15,341 bases of DNA from a bacterium (GCA_021807065.1 JAKAPO010000021.1:1-15341); one strand, 5' to 3'; shown: positions 7,927 to 14,055, counted from the stretch's first letter. Translations and numbers: made by a program. Notes: generated by a model from the sequence alone, not told the origin.

Positions 7927-7943
7927 CACTAGCGGATCTAGTG
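7927..7943. repeat. Inverted repeat CACTAG-N5-CTAGTG
   Basis: A 6-bp perfect inverted repeat with a 5-base loop lies in the 97-bp gap after the initiator gene. It could be a protein site, or a hairpin for primase or priming at the origin as in IncQ ssi sites. There is no T-run, so it is not a standard terminator. Confidence 0.3.
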
Positions 7944-7992
7944 GCACCGTTTCACGACGCCGCTGCGCCGCACAGCCGAAAATGGGAACGCC

Positions 7993-8376
7993 ATGAACAA
8001 GCCACTGAAGAAATCCGAAGAACGCGCGCTCGATGAACTGGCGAAGACGTCGGCGTTTTGGTCGAGCGTCCGCGCCGGTTACGCGCAATACGACGGGCTC
8101 ACCTTAAAGCAATACGATCGTCTCGTCGAGACGCTCGAACGCAACGCCTGGAAGGCTGACGCGCAACGCGTCGCCGGCGCACCCGTGCGTAACAAGTTCA
8201 AGACCGAACACGGCGAGCCGCGATGTGGCCATCGAGGCAAACCGTTTTGCCCAGCCGCCGCGACCGTCGTCGTCGGCAGCTTCGGCTACTGCAAAGACCA
8301 CGCCGCTGCTACGCAACGCGATCTCGACGATTGGCTCGAGGCGCGTAAGCACGAGCAAGAAGAGGCGGCGGAATGA
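7993..8376 (+). CDS. Hypothetical protein with Cys/His zinc-binding-like motif
   Basis: A 127-residue charged protein not recognised as a named family. The N-terminal half is helical and polar. The middle carries C78-x-H80, C86, C100 and H103 (RCGHRGKPFC, then GFGYCKDH-like spacing GSFGYCKDH), which could bind zinc. The C-terminus is an acidic helix (LEARKHEQEEAAE). GGGAAC lies about 5 bases before the ATG as a modest ribosome site. It is the first gene after the replication origin, and its stop overlaps the ATG of the next small ORF, so it starts a tightly packed accessory operon. A DNA-binding or anti-host role is possible but not shown. Confidence 0.65.
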   Translation: MNKPLKKSEERALDELAKTSAFWSSVRAGYAQYDGLTLKQYDRLVETLERNAWKADAQRVAGAPVRNKFKTEHGEPRCGHRGKPFCPAAATVVVGSFGYCKDHAAATQRDLDDWLEARKHEQEEAAE

Positions 8377-8483
8377 TCGCATGCTCGCGCGCGAGCGGCC
8401 CCCTTGTTCCGGCGGTGCCCGGCACGGTTAGGCTGCCCGCCGAGGCACTGTATGAGTTCTTGCGGGGCGGCGGCGATGCTTAG
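8373..8483 (+). CDS. Small ORF (36 aa), translationally coupled
   Basis: ATG at 8373 overlaps the preceding stop (ATGA), and the ORF ends at TAG 8481-8483, eight bases inside the next gene. The peptide MIACSRASGPLVPAVPGTVR is followed by LPAEALYEFLRGGGDA, a short amphipathic helix. It has no recognisable family. Support comes only from the overlaps on both sides. It may serve mainly to couple translation of the next gene. Confidence 0.4.
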   Translation: MIACSRASGPLVPAVPGTVRLPAEALYEFLRGGGDA

Positions 8484-8760
8484 ATCAATGCCGGCTGGGG
8501 TCCGTGTGGTCGACCTCGTCGCCCTGCGCGAGGACCGCTATCGATTCGCGGTTTGTTTGTTCGATGAGATCGAGATCCACGCCTGCCTCGCGATCTGGGA
8601 TGGATGCCACGTCGTCGCAATCCTACCGCCGTTCGGCGTCTTGCCGAGCGGTCGCCGGCCCGCACAAATCCAATGGAGCGAATCCATGGGCGAGCGCATC
8701 CGCGCCGCCGTGGAAATCGTGATCGCAGCGTACTCGGAGTGCAGGGAGGCGGCGCAATGA
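8476..8760 (+). CDS. Hypothetical protein, possibly SpoVG-like
   Basis: A 94-residue protein from the ATG at 8476; a second in-frame ATG at 8488 is equally possible. The order of motifs resembles the SpoVG fold. VRVVDLVALREDRYRFAVCL matches the first strands. FDEIEIHACLAIWDGCHVVA parallels 'ldhefvvHdirVidGnnGlfva'. ILPP stands for the 'mPS' turn, and the end ERIRAAVEIVIAAYSE parallels 'reKIqdaVlneY'. SpoVG family proteins bind nucleic acids and occur in bacteria and some mobile elements. Sequence identity is low, so this is a tentative fold guess. It overlaps small ORFs at both ends, in a packed operon. Confidence 0.55.
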   Translation: MLRSMPAGVRVVDLVALREDRYRFAVCLFDEIEIHACLAIWDGCHVVAILPPFGVLPSGRRPAQIQWSESMGERIRAAVEIVIAAYSECREAAQ

Positions 8761-8837
8761 AGACCAGAGCACCTGTGCAGGCCGCTAATCCGGCGGCCAC
8801 CTTTCGCTTCGCGATCGTGCGCGGACCGGTTGCGTAG
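8757..8837 (+). CDS. Small ORF (26 aa), overlapping upstream stop
   Basis: ATG 8757 overlaps the TGA of the preceding gene (ATGA) and the ORF ends at TAG 8835-8837. The peptide is basic and contains TFRFAIVRGPVA. There is no homology to offer. The same 4-base overlap pattern as its neighbours is the only argument for translation. Confidence 0.3.
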   Translation: MKTRAPVQAANPAATFRFAIVRGPVA

Positions 8838-8957
8838 AATGCTCGTCGTTCGGGCGCGATCGCGTGCGTCGCTCCACACCGCGACGTCCACACCCAGCGC
8901 GGACGCATCGGCCTTGAGAATTGAAGCGTAAACTAAAGAGAGTGCGGGGGCTCTACG

Positions 8958-9056
8958 ATGCTGAACTCGGATGCAAAACTCGATGATCACTGGCCGCTCT
9001 GCCCAGATTGTCGACATTTTGAGAACTGGCATACAGAGAACGGCTGCGAAGCGTGA
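8958..9056 (+). CDS. Small Cys-rich ORF (32 aa), perhaps 5' half of a split zinc ribbon
   Basis: The peptide carries LCPDCRHFENWHTENGC, a CxxC knuckle with a further Cys. The frame stops at TGA 9054-9056, and an overlapping GTG at 9053 opens a second frame (9053-9133) with IPGTYDRPPAKCACRVS, a second Cys pair. Together they look like one ~58-residue four-Cys zinc-ribbon protein split by a one-base shift, or two coupled peptides. GGGGG about eight bases before the ATG may be the ribosome site. The 120 bp before it (8838-8957) show only a 30-codon open frame without recognisable features. Confidence 0.45.
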   Translation: MLNSDAKLDDHWPLCPDCRHFENWHTENGCEA

Positions 9057-9283
9057 TTCCCGGCACCTACGACCGCCCGCCCGCAAAGTGCGCTTGTCGC
9101 GTAAGTGAGTCGGCTTTGCGCGCACGCGGTTAGCACGGCGCGAGACTGACCAGCCGAACGAGTAACCCTACACGGTCTCGAGGATCGATAGCACTCATGG
9201 CCGCGTCGCCGCGTGACAGCGGAATCTCCCGATGACCGTTGTCCTCCCCATGTGCCCCACCTGTTCCGTCGTTTTCATGGCAT

Positions 9284-9306
9284 CCTAGCGCGGAATCATC
9301 GCTAGG
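9284..9306. repeat. Hairpin CCTAGCG-N9-CGCTAGG
   Basis: A 7-bp perfect inverted repeat (9284-9290 and 9300-9306) with a 9-base loop lies 100 bp before the metallopeptidase gene. There is no T-run. It may be an operator for the peptidase gene or part of the possible minus ORF, whose stop codon it contains. Confidence 0.3.
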
Positions 9307-9434
9307 CCCGCAAGGTAGGCTTTGCCGCTGCGCGCCCTTGCGTGTCGCTCTATCCACGCTTTCACGGCTTCCACAACGACGGCCGCAGGCCAGATGGGAG
9401 CCACGATGGACAGCACGATCTTCTCCGCACTCAT
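9285..9434 (-). CDS. Possible small hydrophobic protein (49 aa), divergent from the metallopeptidase gene
   Basis: The minus frame from 9434 encodes MSAEKIVLSIVAPIWPAAVV, then an amphipathic helix (EAVKAWIERHARARSGKAYL), ending in TAG at 9285. Third codon positions are mostly G/C, as in the real genes here, and the stretch falls in an otherwise empty 270-bp gap. Its first 29 bases overlap the start of the peptidase gene on the other strand. Two further tiny minus frames follow (9196-9279 and 9130-9198, overlapping by ATGA). No family is recognised and it may be chance. Confidence 0.3.
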   Translation of the reverse strand: MSAEKIVLSIVAPIWPAAVVVEAVKAWIERHARARSGKAYLAGLAMIPR

Positions 9435-9972
9435 TCCCGAAGCGAGCGCGACAATGCGCAGCGCAGTTTCTACCACGCTCGAGCGATTCGGCGACGGTCC
9501 TCTCGCCTTCGCGGTCGAACGCGGCGTGACGATTCGGATCCTCGATCACGGCGAGCGTTACGCCGACGCTTCTGCCGCCCTCACGCGGCTCGGGATCGAT
9601 GTGGATGCCTGGCCCGTGCCTCCCGGCGGCCTCTTCGTGGTCGAAGAGCGCACAGTCTATCTCCGCTCGCAATCGCCGATGACGGTCGCCCACGAGTTCG
9701 GCCACGCGCTCGATTGCGCGTTGGGCGGCGGCGTGTATCGCTCGGGGATTGACCCCGCGATCCGCAAGGCTTTCTCGGGCGCGCGCTCATTCATCACGCC
9801 GTACGCGGCTACCGGCCTGGACGAGTATTTCGCCGAAGCGGTGCGCGCATACGTCGAATGCAATGATCCGGCTTCGGCATGGCCGGCGGTTTCCCGCGAG
9901 CGGCTGCGCACGATCGACGGTGCGATGTACGCAATCGTCGAGCAGATCTTCGAGCAGCTCGGCGACGGGTAA
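9406..9972 (+). CDS. Zincin metallopeptidase (HExxH), anthrax-lethal-factor-like domain
   Basis: A 188-residue protein without a signal peptide. The zinc site is TVAHEFGHALD (H96, E97, H100), and a glutamate ligand is likely in LDEYFAEAVRAYV (E144). HExxH followed ~40 residues later by 'E.FAEAf..Y' is the pattern of the anthrax toxin lethal factor/Pro-Pro-endopeptidase-like group. The N-terminal half (RGVTIRILDHGERYADASAAL, then GGLFVVEERTVYLRS) forms the usual beta-rich part before the active helix. ATG 9406 is chosen for the GGGAG seven bases upstream over an in-frame ATG at 9322. It lies at the right end of the element where cargo genes sit; targets are unknown. An ImmA-like repressor-cleaving role is possible but it is not next to the repressor. 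Confidence 0.75.
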   Translation: MDSTIFSALIPEASATMRSAVSTTLERFGDGPLAFAVERGVTIRILDHGERYADASAALTRLGIDVDAWPVPPGGLFVVEERTVYLRSQSPMTVAHEFGHALDCALGGGVYRSGIDPAIRKAFSGARSFITPYAATGLDEYFAEAVRAYVECNDPASAWPAVSRERLRTIDGAMYAIVEQIFEQLGDG

Positions 9973-10006
9973 TACCCGCTTTCGCCCTCCTTTCGATACG
10001 GTTCGC

Positions 10007-10022
10007 CGGCATGATCATGCCG
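10007..10022. repeat. 16-bp perfect palindrome CGGCATGATCATGCCG
   Basis: A perfect 16-bp palindrome lies 35 bp after the metallopeptidase stop and about 110 bp before the transposase remnant. It could be a dimeric protein site or a weak hairpin (5-bp stem, 6-base loop) at the end of the peptidase transcript. No T-run follows. Confidence 0.4.
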
Positions 10023-10090
10023 CTGGGCGGTTGAGCCCGCATTCACCGGATGAACGCCGCAAATCTGCTGCGCCCGCGCGCTGATTTCGC

Positions 10091-10096
10091 TATAAT
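10091..10096 (+). promoter_or_regulatory. -10 box TATAAT upstream of the transposase remnant
   Basis: A consensus TATAAT lies 34 bases before the transposase ATG. No convincing -35 box is seen 17 bp upstream. A GGGCGG just before the ATG would be the ribosome site. Confidence 0.4.
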
Positions 10097-10130
10097 GACA
10101 ATATGTTTTGCGTGATCGAGCAGGGCGGAC

Positions 10131-10693
10131 ATGACGAACCCGAAGGGTGAAGCGCAAAACGATACTCTACGCGTCGATTTTGATCGCCGCGTCACGGTGC
10201 AGTTTCGTCGATCCCTCGTAACGTCCGATGCGGGTCTGCTCGCGTATCGCGAACTCGATGACGCACTCGGTTTGAGCGCGACGGCGGGCGAAGCGCTGGC
10301 CGACGCGCGTACCGGCAAGAAAGGCCGCCATGCGTTGGTCGGCATGTTGCGCCAGGCCGTGTTCGGCCGGCTCGCGGGATACGAGGATGTGAACGATGCC
10401 GAGCGGCTACGTCGCGATCCGGCGATGCGCTGGATCGTTGGCGGGAAGGCGGCGAAAGGCCGGGCAGCCTCGCCAAGCCAGATGGGCCGGTTTGAAACGC
10501 GATGGCTCGCAGCGCCCGAAAACCTCCGCGCTCTCGCGAAAAGCTCATCAAGATCGGCGCGAAGGTGGTCAGCCACGGCCGGTATGTTGCCTTTCAAATG
10601 GCCGAAGTAGCGATCTCCCGTCGTCTGTTTGCGGAGATCCTTGGGCTGATCGACTTGCTGCGCGCACCGCCGACCCCGGCGACTGCACGATGA
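10131..10693 (+). pseudogene. IS1380-family transposase with central deletion
   Basis: The first ~125 residues match the N-terminus of IS1380 transposases: FDRRVTVQFRRSLVTSDAGL, then LAYRELDDALGL, ALVGMLRQAVFGRLAGYEDVNDAERLRRDPAM and SQMGRFETRWL. At about 10505 this jumps, in a different reading frame, to the family's C-terminal tail (REKLIKIGAKVVSHGRYVAF, QMAEVAISRRLFAEILGLID), which stops at 10693. A normal protein is ~450 residues; about 185 remain and the DDE catalytic centre is gone. The element must be dead. The original N-terminal frame runs on to a stop at 10610. A 31-codon frame overlaps the final stop by ATGA (10690-10785) and is probably element tail, not a gene. Confidence 0.85.
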
Positions 10694-10837
10694 CCGCCTC
10701 GGCCGAGAGTACCGGGAAAGTCAGAGGGATCACTATCTCCTTTGGCCGCTTCACGGGCGTCTCGCTGCCCGACAACCCGGTCTAGGCGCTGGCCCGCCTG
10801 GAGATCGGCGGTTTGTCTTGCCCAGCACCCTCAAAAA

Positions 10838-10853
10838 CGGCCGGAATCATCCG
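10838..10853 (+). repeat. Direct repeat CGGCCGGAATCATCCG, copy 1
   Basis: It is identical to 10990-11005. The shorter core CGGAATCATC also occurs at 9291-9300. GGCCGGAATCA-type repeats are typical of some IS21-like termini, so this may mark IS ends; that link is from memory and tentative. Confidence 0.5.
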
Positions 10854-10989
10854 GGGTGGCCCGAAATGGAGGCTCATAATGGGGAATCCCGGGTTACTCC
10901 CCCCACCGGAACCGCGCCACTCGGCAGCCCGATCTGGACGCCGTCTCGCCCGTGAACAGGCGAATTAGCTTGCCGTCCGCCCCGGCAAT

Positions 10990-11005
10990 CGGCCGGAATC
11001 ATCCG
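10990..11005 (+). repeat. Direct repeat CGGCCGGAATCATCCG, copy 2
   Basis: Exact second copy, 152 bp after the first and 28 bp before the next gene's start codon. Confidence 0.5.
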
Positions 11006-11033
11006 ACAGCCGCTCGAAAAGGAGACCCATATC

Positions 11034-11963
11034 GTGGATCGCGGCTTATATCACCAGTCGTCGCGGAGCCTTTCCACGGCCATTCTTCACGATGGACGAC
11101 GGTACGCTATACCCGTACGAGAGGAAGTAGCCAGTGCAGCGACTGCCGGGGTTCGCCGTTGTCGCCCCGCCGTCCGCACCGCACTCTGCGCGCTACTTCT
11201 TTTTTCGAGTGCCGCGCCGCGCATCGCCGCTTCGACTCCGAGCAGACCCCGCACGGCAGCCCAACTGCTGAATCACCTCGCGATAGCGCTCGGCGGGCTC
11301 GCGAACGTCAAAAAGATTCACTCGCTCTACTTTGAGTTTCAAGGCGAAGAGCTTACGGCTGGACCGCCGGGCGACACCTTTCGCATGAAGATTCCCATCG
11401 AAGGCAGCGAGTGGCTCACCGCGCAGGGTGACGATCGCATCGAGCAGCGCTCTGCGTCGCCGGTTGCTCCATCGATGCTGACCGTCATGGAAGGCGGCGC
11501 GTCGCCCAAAGGATGGGTGCTCGTCGGCGACCAGGGATGGCCGAGCGGCAACTCATCGGGCCAAATGCAAGGTCCTGACCTCTCGCAAGCGATCTCTCGC
11601 GTCTACTGGAACACCTTCGCGTATCTCACCGGATCGGGGGTAACGGCCACCTTTGCGAATACCTCGACGACGAACGGGCCCGACTACACATTGAAGATCG
11701 CGCCCGCAGGGGGAGCCACGATAATGGTTTCCATCGACAGCACGACGTTTCTCCCGCTCAACGTGCGGATCGGCGACGACCCGGACAACCTTAGGGTTCT
11801 CGTGCCGAGTCATTGGAAGGTCGTCGATGGTGTGCTCTTCCCACTCGAGCTGCACTTTCGTGATACGAGCGGCCAGCTCGACATCACGTACACCTACACG
11901 AAAATCGAAGTGAACGCATCACCGCCGAAGGGCGCCTTCGCGCAACCGACGCCCTCGGTGTGA
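11034..11963 (+). CDS. Secreted protein, LolA/lipoprotein-sorting-like fold
   Basis: A 309-residue protein. GTG at 11034 is the start because AAAGGAG lies nine bases upstream. The first ~45 residues are odd for a secreted protein, being unrelated in style and perhaps derived from the IS junction. They are followed by a clear export signal, VRTALCALLLFSSAAPRIAA, at ~47-66. The mature part opens with AAQLLNHLAIALGGLANVKKIHSL and continues with alternating beta segments (LYFEFQGEE, WVLVGDQGW, YTLKIAP, GVLFPLELHFRD), a pattern common to LolA-like periplasmic proteins in this type of genome. The exact family is not identified. The stop lies 23 bases before the next gene's start, so the two form an operon of exported proteins. 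Confidence 0.75.
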   Translation: MDRGLYHQSSRSLSTAILHDGRRYAIPVREEVASAATAGVRRCRPAVRTALCALLLFSSAAPRIAASTPSRPRTAAQLLNHLAIALGGLANVKKIHSLYFEFQGEELTAGPPGDTFRMKIPIEGSEWLTAQGDDRIEQRSASPVAPSMLTVMEGGASPKGWVLVGDQGWPSGNSSGQMQGPDLSQAISRVYWNTFAYLTGSGVTATFANTSTTNGPDYTLKIAPAGGATIMVSIDSTTFLPLNVRIGDDPDNLRVLVPSHWKVVDGVLFPLELHFRDTSGQLDITYTYTKIEVNASPPKGAFAQPTPSV

Positions 11964-11986
11964 AAACGCCTACAAGGAGGGACCCT

Positions 11987-13318
11987 GTGAAGTCGATCTT
12001 CCGCGCACTCGCGCTGATGCTCTCGCCTCTCGTCTTGACGGCGCAAACCCTGCCCGGCGGCTTCCATGCGGCTTACGTGGAGGGACACGTCTTCGGAAGC
12101 GATACGGGCAAACCACTCACCGGCGCGAAGATCGACGTCATCGGTGCTAACGTAACGAAGAGCGGCCTGAAGGCGGGGGGCGGTTGCGGCGAGGGGTTTG
12201 CGCTCTCCGCGAGCAACGGCAACTTCGCGGTCGGCGTCGGCCAGAGCAACCTGTGCGTCGACAACAAGCATCCCATCAACGGCAACTACTACGTCTCCGT
12301 CTCGAAGCGCGGCTATCTCCCCTCGATCCAGCACATCGATTTTGGAACGAGGAACACCAACGTCGTCGGCGGGTTGATCTTTCGTCTGACTCCCGCGCAC
12401 GCCACCATCGTGGGGCATGTGCTTTCGCGCGGAACGGGTGTTCCATACGCGTACGTCTGGGTGATGCCGGACGTATGGGCGATGATCGGTCAGAAGCAGA
12501 GAAAGCAACATCTCAAGGGCATGCTCAGCAGCGAGAGGCCGATGGTGCGTACGGACGCCCATGGAGCGTTCCAGATTCCCGTTTCGCCGGGAAGCTACGT
12601 CGTGATGGCGGGCAAGGCGGGATACCAACTCGTCACCAAGACGGTGAACCCTGCGCTGCAGCACTGGACCCAAAGCATGCAGGCGATGATGGCGAAGCTG
12701 CCGCCGCAGTATCGCGGGAGCAGCGGCAGCTTTGCTGCGCTGCAGCAGCCGCAGCTCGGCGCGTCCGTGACGGTTGCGACGGGTGAGACGGTGGTTGCCA
12801 ACCTCGTGCTGGCGAAGTTGTCGTCGCCGCTACCCGCATTCCATCAGGTCGCCATAAAGAACATTACTGGGGCTTTCACTCCGCACGAGATGCTGCTTGT
12901 GGGACAGGCGCGTTTGGAACCCAACAACGTAATGTTCTATACACTGATGCATCCGGGTAGGAATGTATCTGCCGGAGCGGAGGCGATCATCGTGCGTTCG
13001 CGTGTGTTGCTCGGCGGCGGAAAGATCGACCCGCTCAAGGATCGCCTCAAAGTGTTATCAAACGGGTTCTACGGTCTGGTAATGATGGTCGGCTGTCAAA
13101 CCGCCGTCCACTACACCAGGTCAAGTGGCGAATGCACGCATGAATCGGATATCTTTTCGTTCACCGATTCGAGCGCGAAACCGGGCGTAACCTACTACTA
13201 TTATATCTTCGAAGGGCAGCCCTACGTCGGGACCGGAATGATCGATTACACCAAAATAGGATTGCCACATTCGAACGCGCTCCCGCTGTTGACACATGGG
13301 ATATATCACGGGCCTTAA
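11987..13318 (+). CDS. Secreted protein with two carboxypeptidase-regulatory-like domains
   Basis: A 443-residue exported protein. GTG 11987 is preferred over an in-frame ATG at 11960 because a perfect AAGGAGG sits six bases upstream and it places the signal peptide (MKSIFRALALMLSPLVLTAQ) at the very N-terminus. Two Ig-like carboxypeptidase-regulatory folds follow: ~29-135 (YVEGHVFGSDTGKPLTGAKI ... YYVSVSKRGYLP) and ~138-220 (TIVGHVLSRGTGVPYAYVWV ... TDAHGAFQIPVSPGSYVVMA). A middle part with GSSGSFAALQQPQ and a C-terminal beta-rich part (GVTYYYYIFEGQPYVGTGM) have no name. Such proteins are cell-surface or periplasmic; a binding or adhesive role is an inference. It is cotranscribed with the LolA-like protein. 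Confidence 0.82.
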   Translation: MKSIFRALALMLSPLVLTAQTLPGGFHAAYVEGHVFGSDTGKPLTGAKIDVIGANVTKSGLKAGGGCGEGFALSASNGNFAVGVGQSNLCVDNKHPINGNYYVSVSKRGYLPSIQHIDFGTRNTNVVGGLIFRLTPAHATIVGHVLSRGTGVPYAYVWVMPDVWAMIGQKQRKQHLKGMLSSERPMVRTDAHGAFQIPVSPGSYVVMAGKAGYQLVTKTVNPALQHWTQSMQAMMAKLPPQYRGSSGSFAALQQPQLGASVTVATGETVVANLVLAKLSSPLPAFHQVAIKNITGAFTPHEMLLVGQARLEPNNVMFYTLMHPGRNVSAGAEAIIVRSRVLLGGGKIDPLKDRLKVLSNGFYGLVMMVGCQTAVHYTRSSGECTHESDIFSFTDSSAKPGVTYYYYIFEGQPYVGTGMIDYTKIGLPHSNALPLLTHGIYHGP

Positions 13319-13330
13319 GCGAGGTCCGTG
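13307..13330 (+). terminator. Hairpin over the stop codon, possible terminator
   Basis: CACGGGCCT and AGGTCCGTG pair over 9 positions (one G-U) with a 6-base loop that contains the TAA of the preceding gene. No T-run follows, so a simple intrinsic terminator is uncertain. It may protect or end the mRNA. Confidence 0.4.
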
Positions 13331-13415
13331 CCGGCGAAGTGATGCGCTGATCGCAGATCGACGGGGCGAGGCGACCCGACGCGCTACGCGATTCGAATCA
13401 GAACGTTTGGCGTTT

Positions 13416-13530
13416 GTCGGGTAGCGAAGCCATTGCTGGCTTTTGCCCCCACAGATCCCGGCGTGCGGTGTTACCGCACCGGGCTCTTCCGAAGCGTATC
13501 TTTGCAGTCATGCTACGAGCCCGCTACCGT
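13416..13530 (-). ncRNA. 3' end of a group II intron (domains V and VI), orphan
   Basis: On the minus strand, 13486-13454 is a domain V hairpin. The GAGC start contains the AGC triad, the lower stem is CCCGG/CCGGG, the upper stem is TGCGG/CCGCA with a small A-rich loop, and a 2-base CG bulge lies on the 3' side. It is followed by GTGGGGG and a domain VI hairpin (AGCCA-GCAA-TGGCT), then CTACCCGAC, the usual 3' end. A candidate branch-point A lies at 13422, seven bases from the 3' end at 13416. No reverse transcriptase gene or domains I-IV are upstream; intron-like sequence goes no further than about 13530. The 3' splice site is thus kept while the intron body has been lost. Confidence 0.75.
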
Positions 13531-13553
13531 CCGGAGCGCGGCCGCGGCTCTTA

Positions 13554-14042
13554 TTACGTTTTATGGCGAACGTTTGGATGGAAGAGAAGTCGATAAATCG
13601 TCGAGGGGATGCAGAAGTGAGTGCTACTCACGATAAAACCCACGATTGCAAGAATTCCTCCTAGCACATAGCCCAGCTGAGCTGCACCCGAGGCAAAGGC
13701 GAACGCCGTCGCCGCGAGCCAGACGGCGGCCATTCCGCAAGCGAAACGCCGAGGCGCGCCATTGTGCGGCAGTGAAGGTGTTCTCGTGACGAATCGCAGT
13801 CCGTAGTTGTAAATGAGGTCGAACGGATGTACCGGTAATATCGTTCCCAGCATCGCAATCACCATGATACCTGTCAGCATCACCGGCGACGCGATCGCAG
13901 TACCGAGCGCGATGAATAGCGTGCAGAGGGCCGGGCTCAATCGCAACCAGGGTTCGACGGCGCTGAGAGACGCGTCGTCGAGGCCGATGAATCCCTGCGT
14001 CTCGAGGCGCCGTCGCGTTGCCGTCGATAGGGGAAAGCGCAT
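13554..14042 (-). CDS. DUF4395 integral membrane protein
   Basis: A 162-residue inner-membrane protein. AGGAGG five bases upstream fixes the ATG at 14042, although the frame stays open further upstream into the methyltransferase remnant. There are four hydrophobic segments: ~38-52 and ~54-70 (VMLTGIMVIAMLGTILP), ~100-118 and ~122-140 (LGYVLGGILAIVGFIVSS). The family's short motif HPFDLIYNYGLR (72-83) sits after the second. Its function is unknown. Family members often lie beside thioredoxin, rhodanese or methyltransferase genes in redox or sulfur contexts. It is the only gene of this minus cluster that looks intact. Confidence 0.85.
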   Translation of the reverse strand: MRFPLSTATRRRLETQGFIGLDDASLSAVEPWLRLSPALCTLFIALGTAIASPVMLTGIMVIAMLGTILPVHPFDLIYNYGLRFVTRTPSLPHNGAPRRFACGMAAVWLAATAFAFASGAAQLGYVLGGILAIVGFIVSSTHFCIPSTIYRLLFHPNVRHKT

Positions 14043-14055
14043 GTGAACCTCCTGA

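Larger units (their letters stand above)
3533..9972. mobile_element. Integrative replicating element (PICI-like or IncQ-like); right boundary uncertain
   Basis: The segment holds an att-like tRNA fragment, integrase plus Xre regulator on the minus strand, a divergent promoter with operator dyad, an excisionase-like HTH gene, a DnaB-fold helicase, an iteron-bearing replication initiator, and a set of small accessory ORFs plus a metallopeptidase. The layout follows phage-inducible chromosomal islands (int-stl/divergent-xis-pri-rep-ori). The helicase-initiator overlap resembles repA-repC of IncQ plasmids. No relaxase, terminase or capsid-remodelling gene is recognisable. The left end is the att copy. 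The right end is placed after the metallopeptidase only because IS debris begins there. Confidence 0.6.
10694..11033. other. Gene-free IS debris between transposase remnant and secreted-protein operon
   Basis: No credible gene lies here. It holds two copies of a 16-bp direct repeat (10838-10853, 10990-11005), a GC-rich imperfect palindrome around GGGGAATCCCGGGTTACTCC (~10880-10901), and at its end the ribosome site AAAGGAG for the next gene. Some of this is probably the right end of the IS1380 element or of another lost IS. Confidence 0.5.

Noticed and set aside
8538..9125. Minus-strand open frame of 195 codons
   Set aside because: It lies antisense to the overlapping small plus ORFs and has no recognisable motif or ribosome site; the plus-strand stop/start overlaps are better evidence.
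10690..10785. 31-codon ORF overlapping the transposase stop
   Set aside because: The overlap is ATGA-like, but the sequence lies in IS tail debris and has no domain; kept only as a note.
11960..11986. ATG at 11960 as start of the carboxypeptidase-regulatory-like protein
   Set aside because: GTG 11987 has AAGGAGG at ideal distance and puts the signal peptide at the N-terminus.
13414..13664. Short plus-strand ORFs between the secreted-protein gene and DUF4395
   Set aside because: They are antisense to the group II intron hairpins and to the end of DUF4395 and have no protein features.
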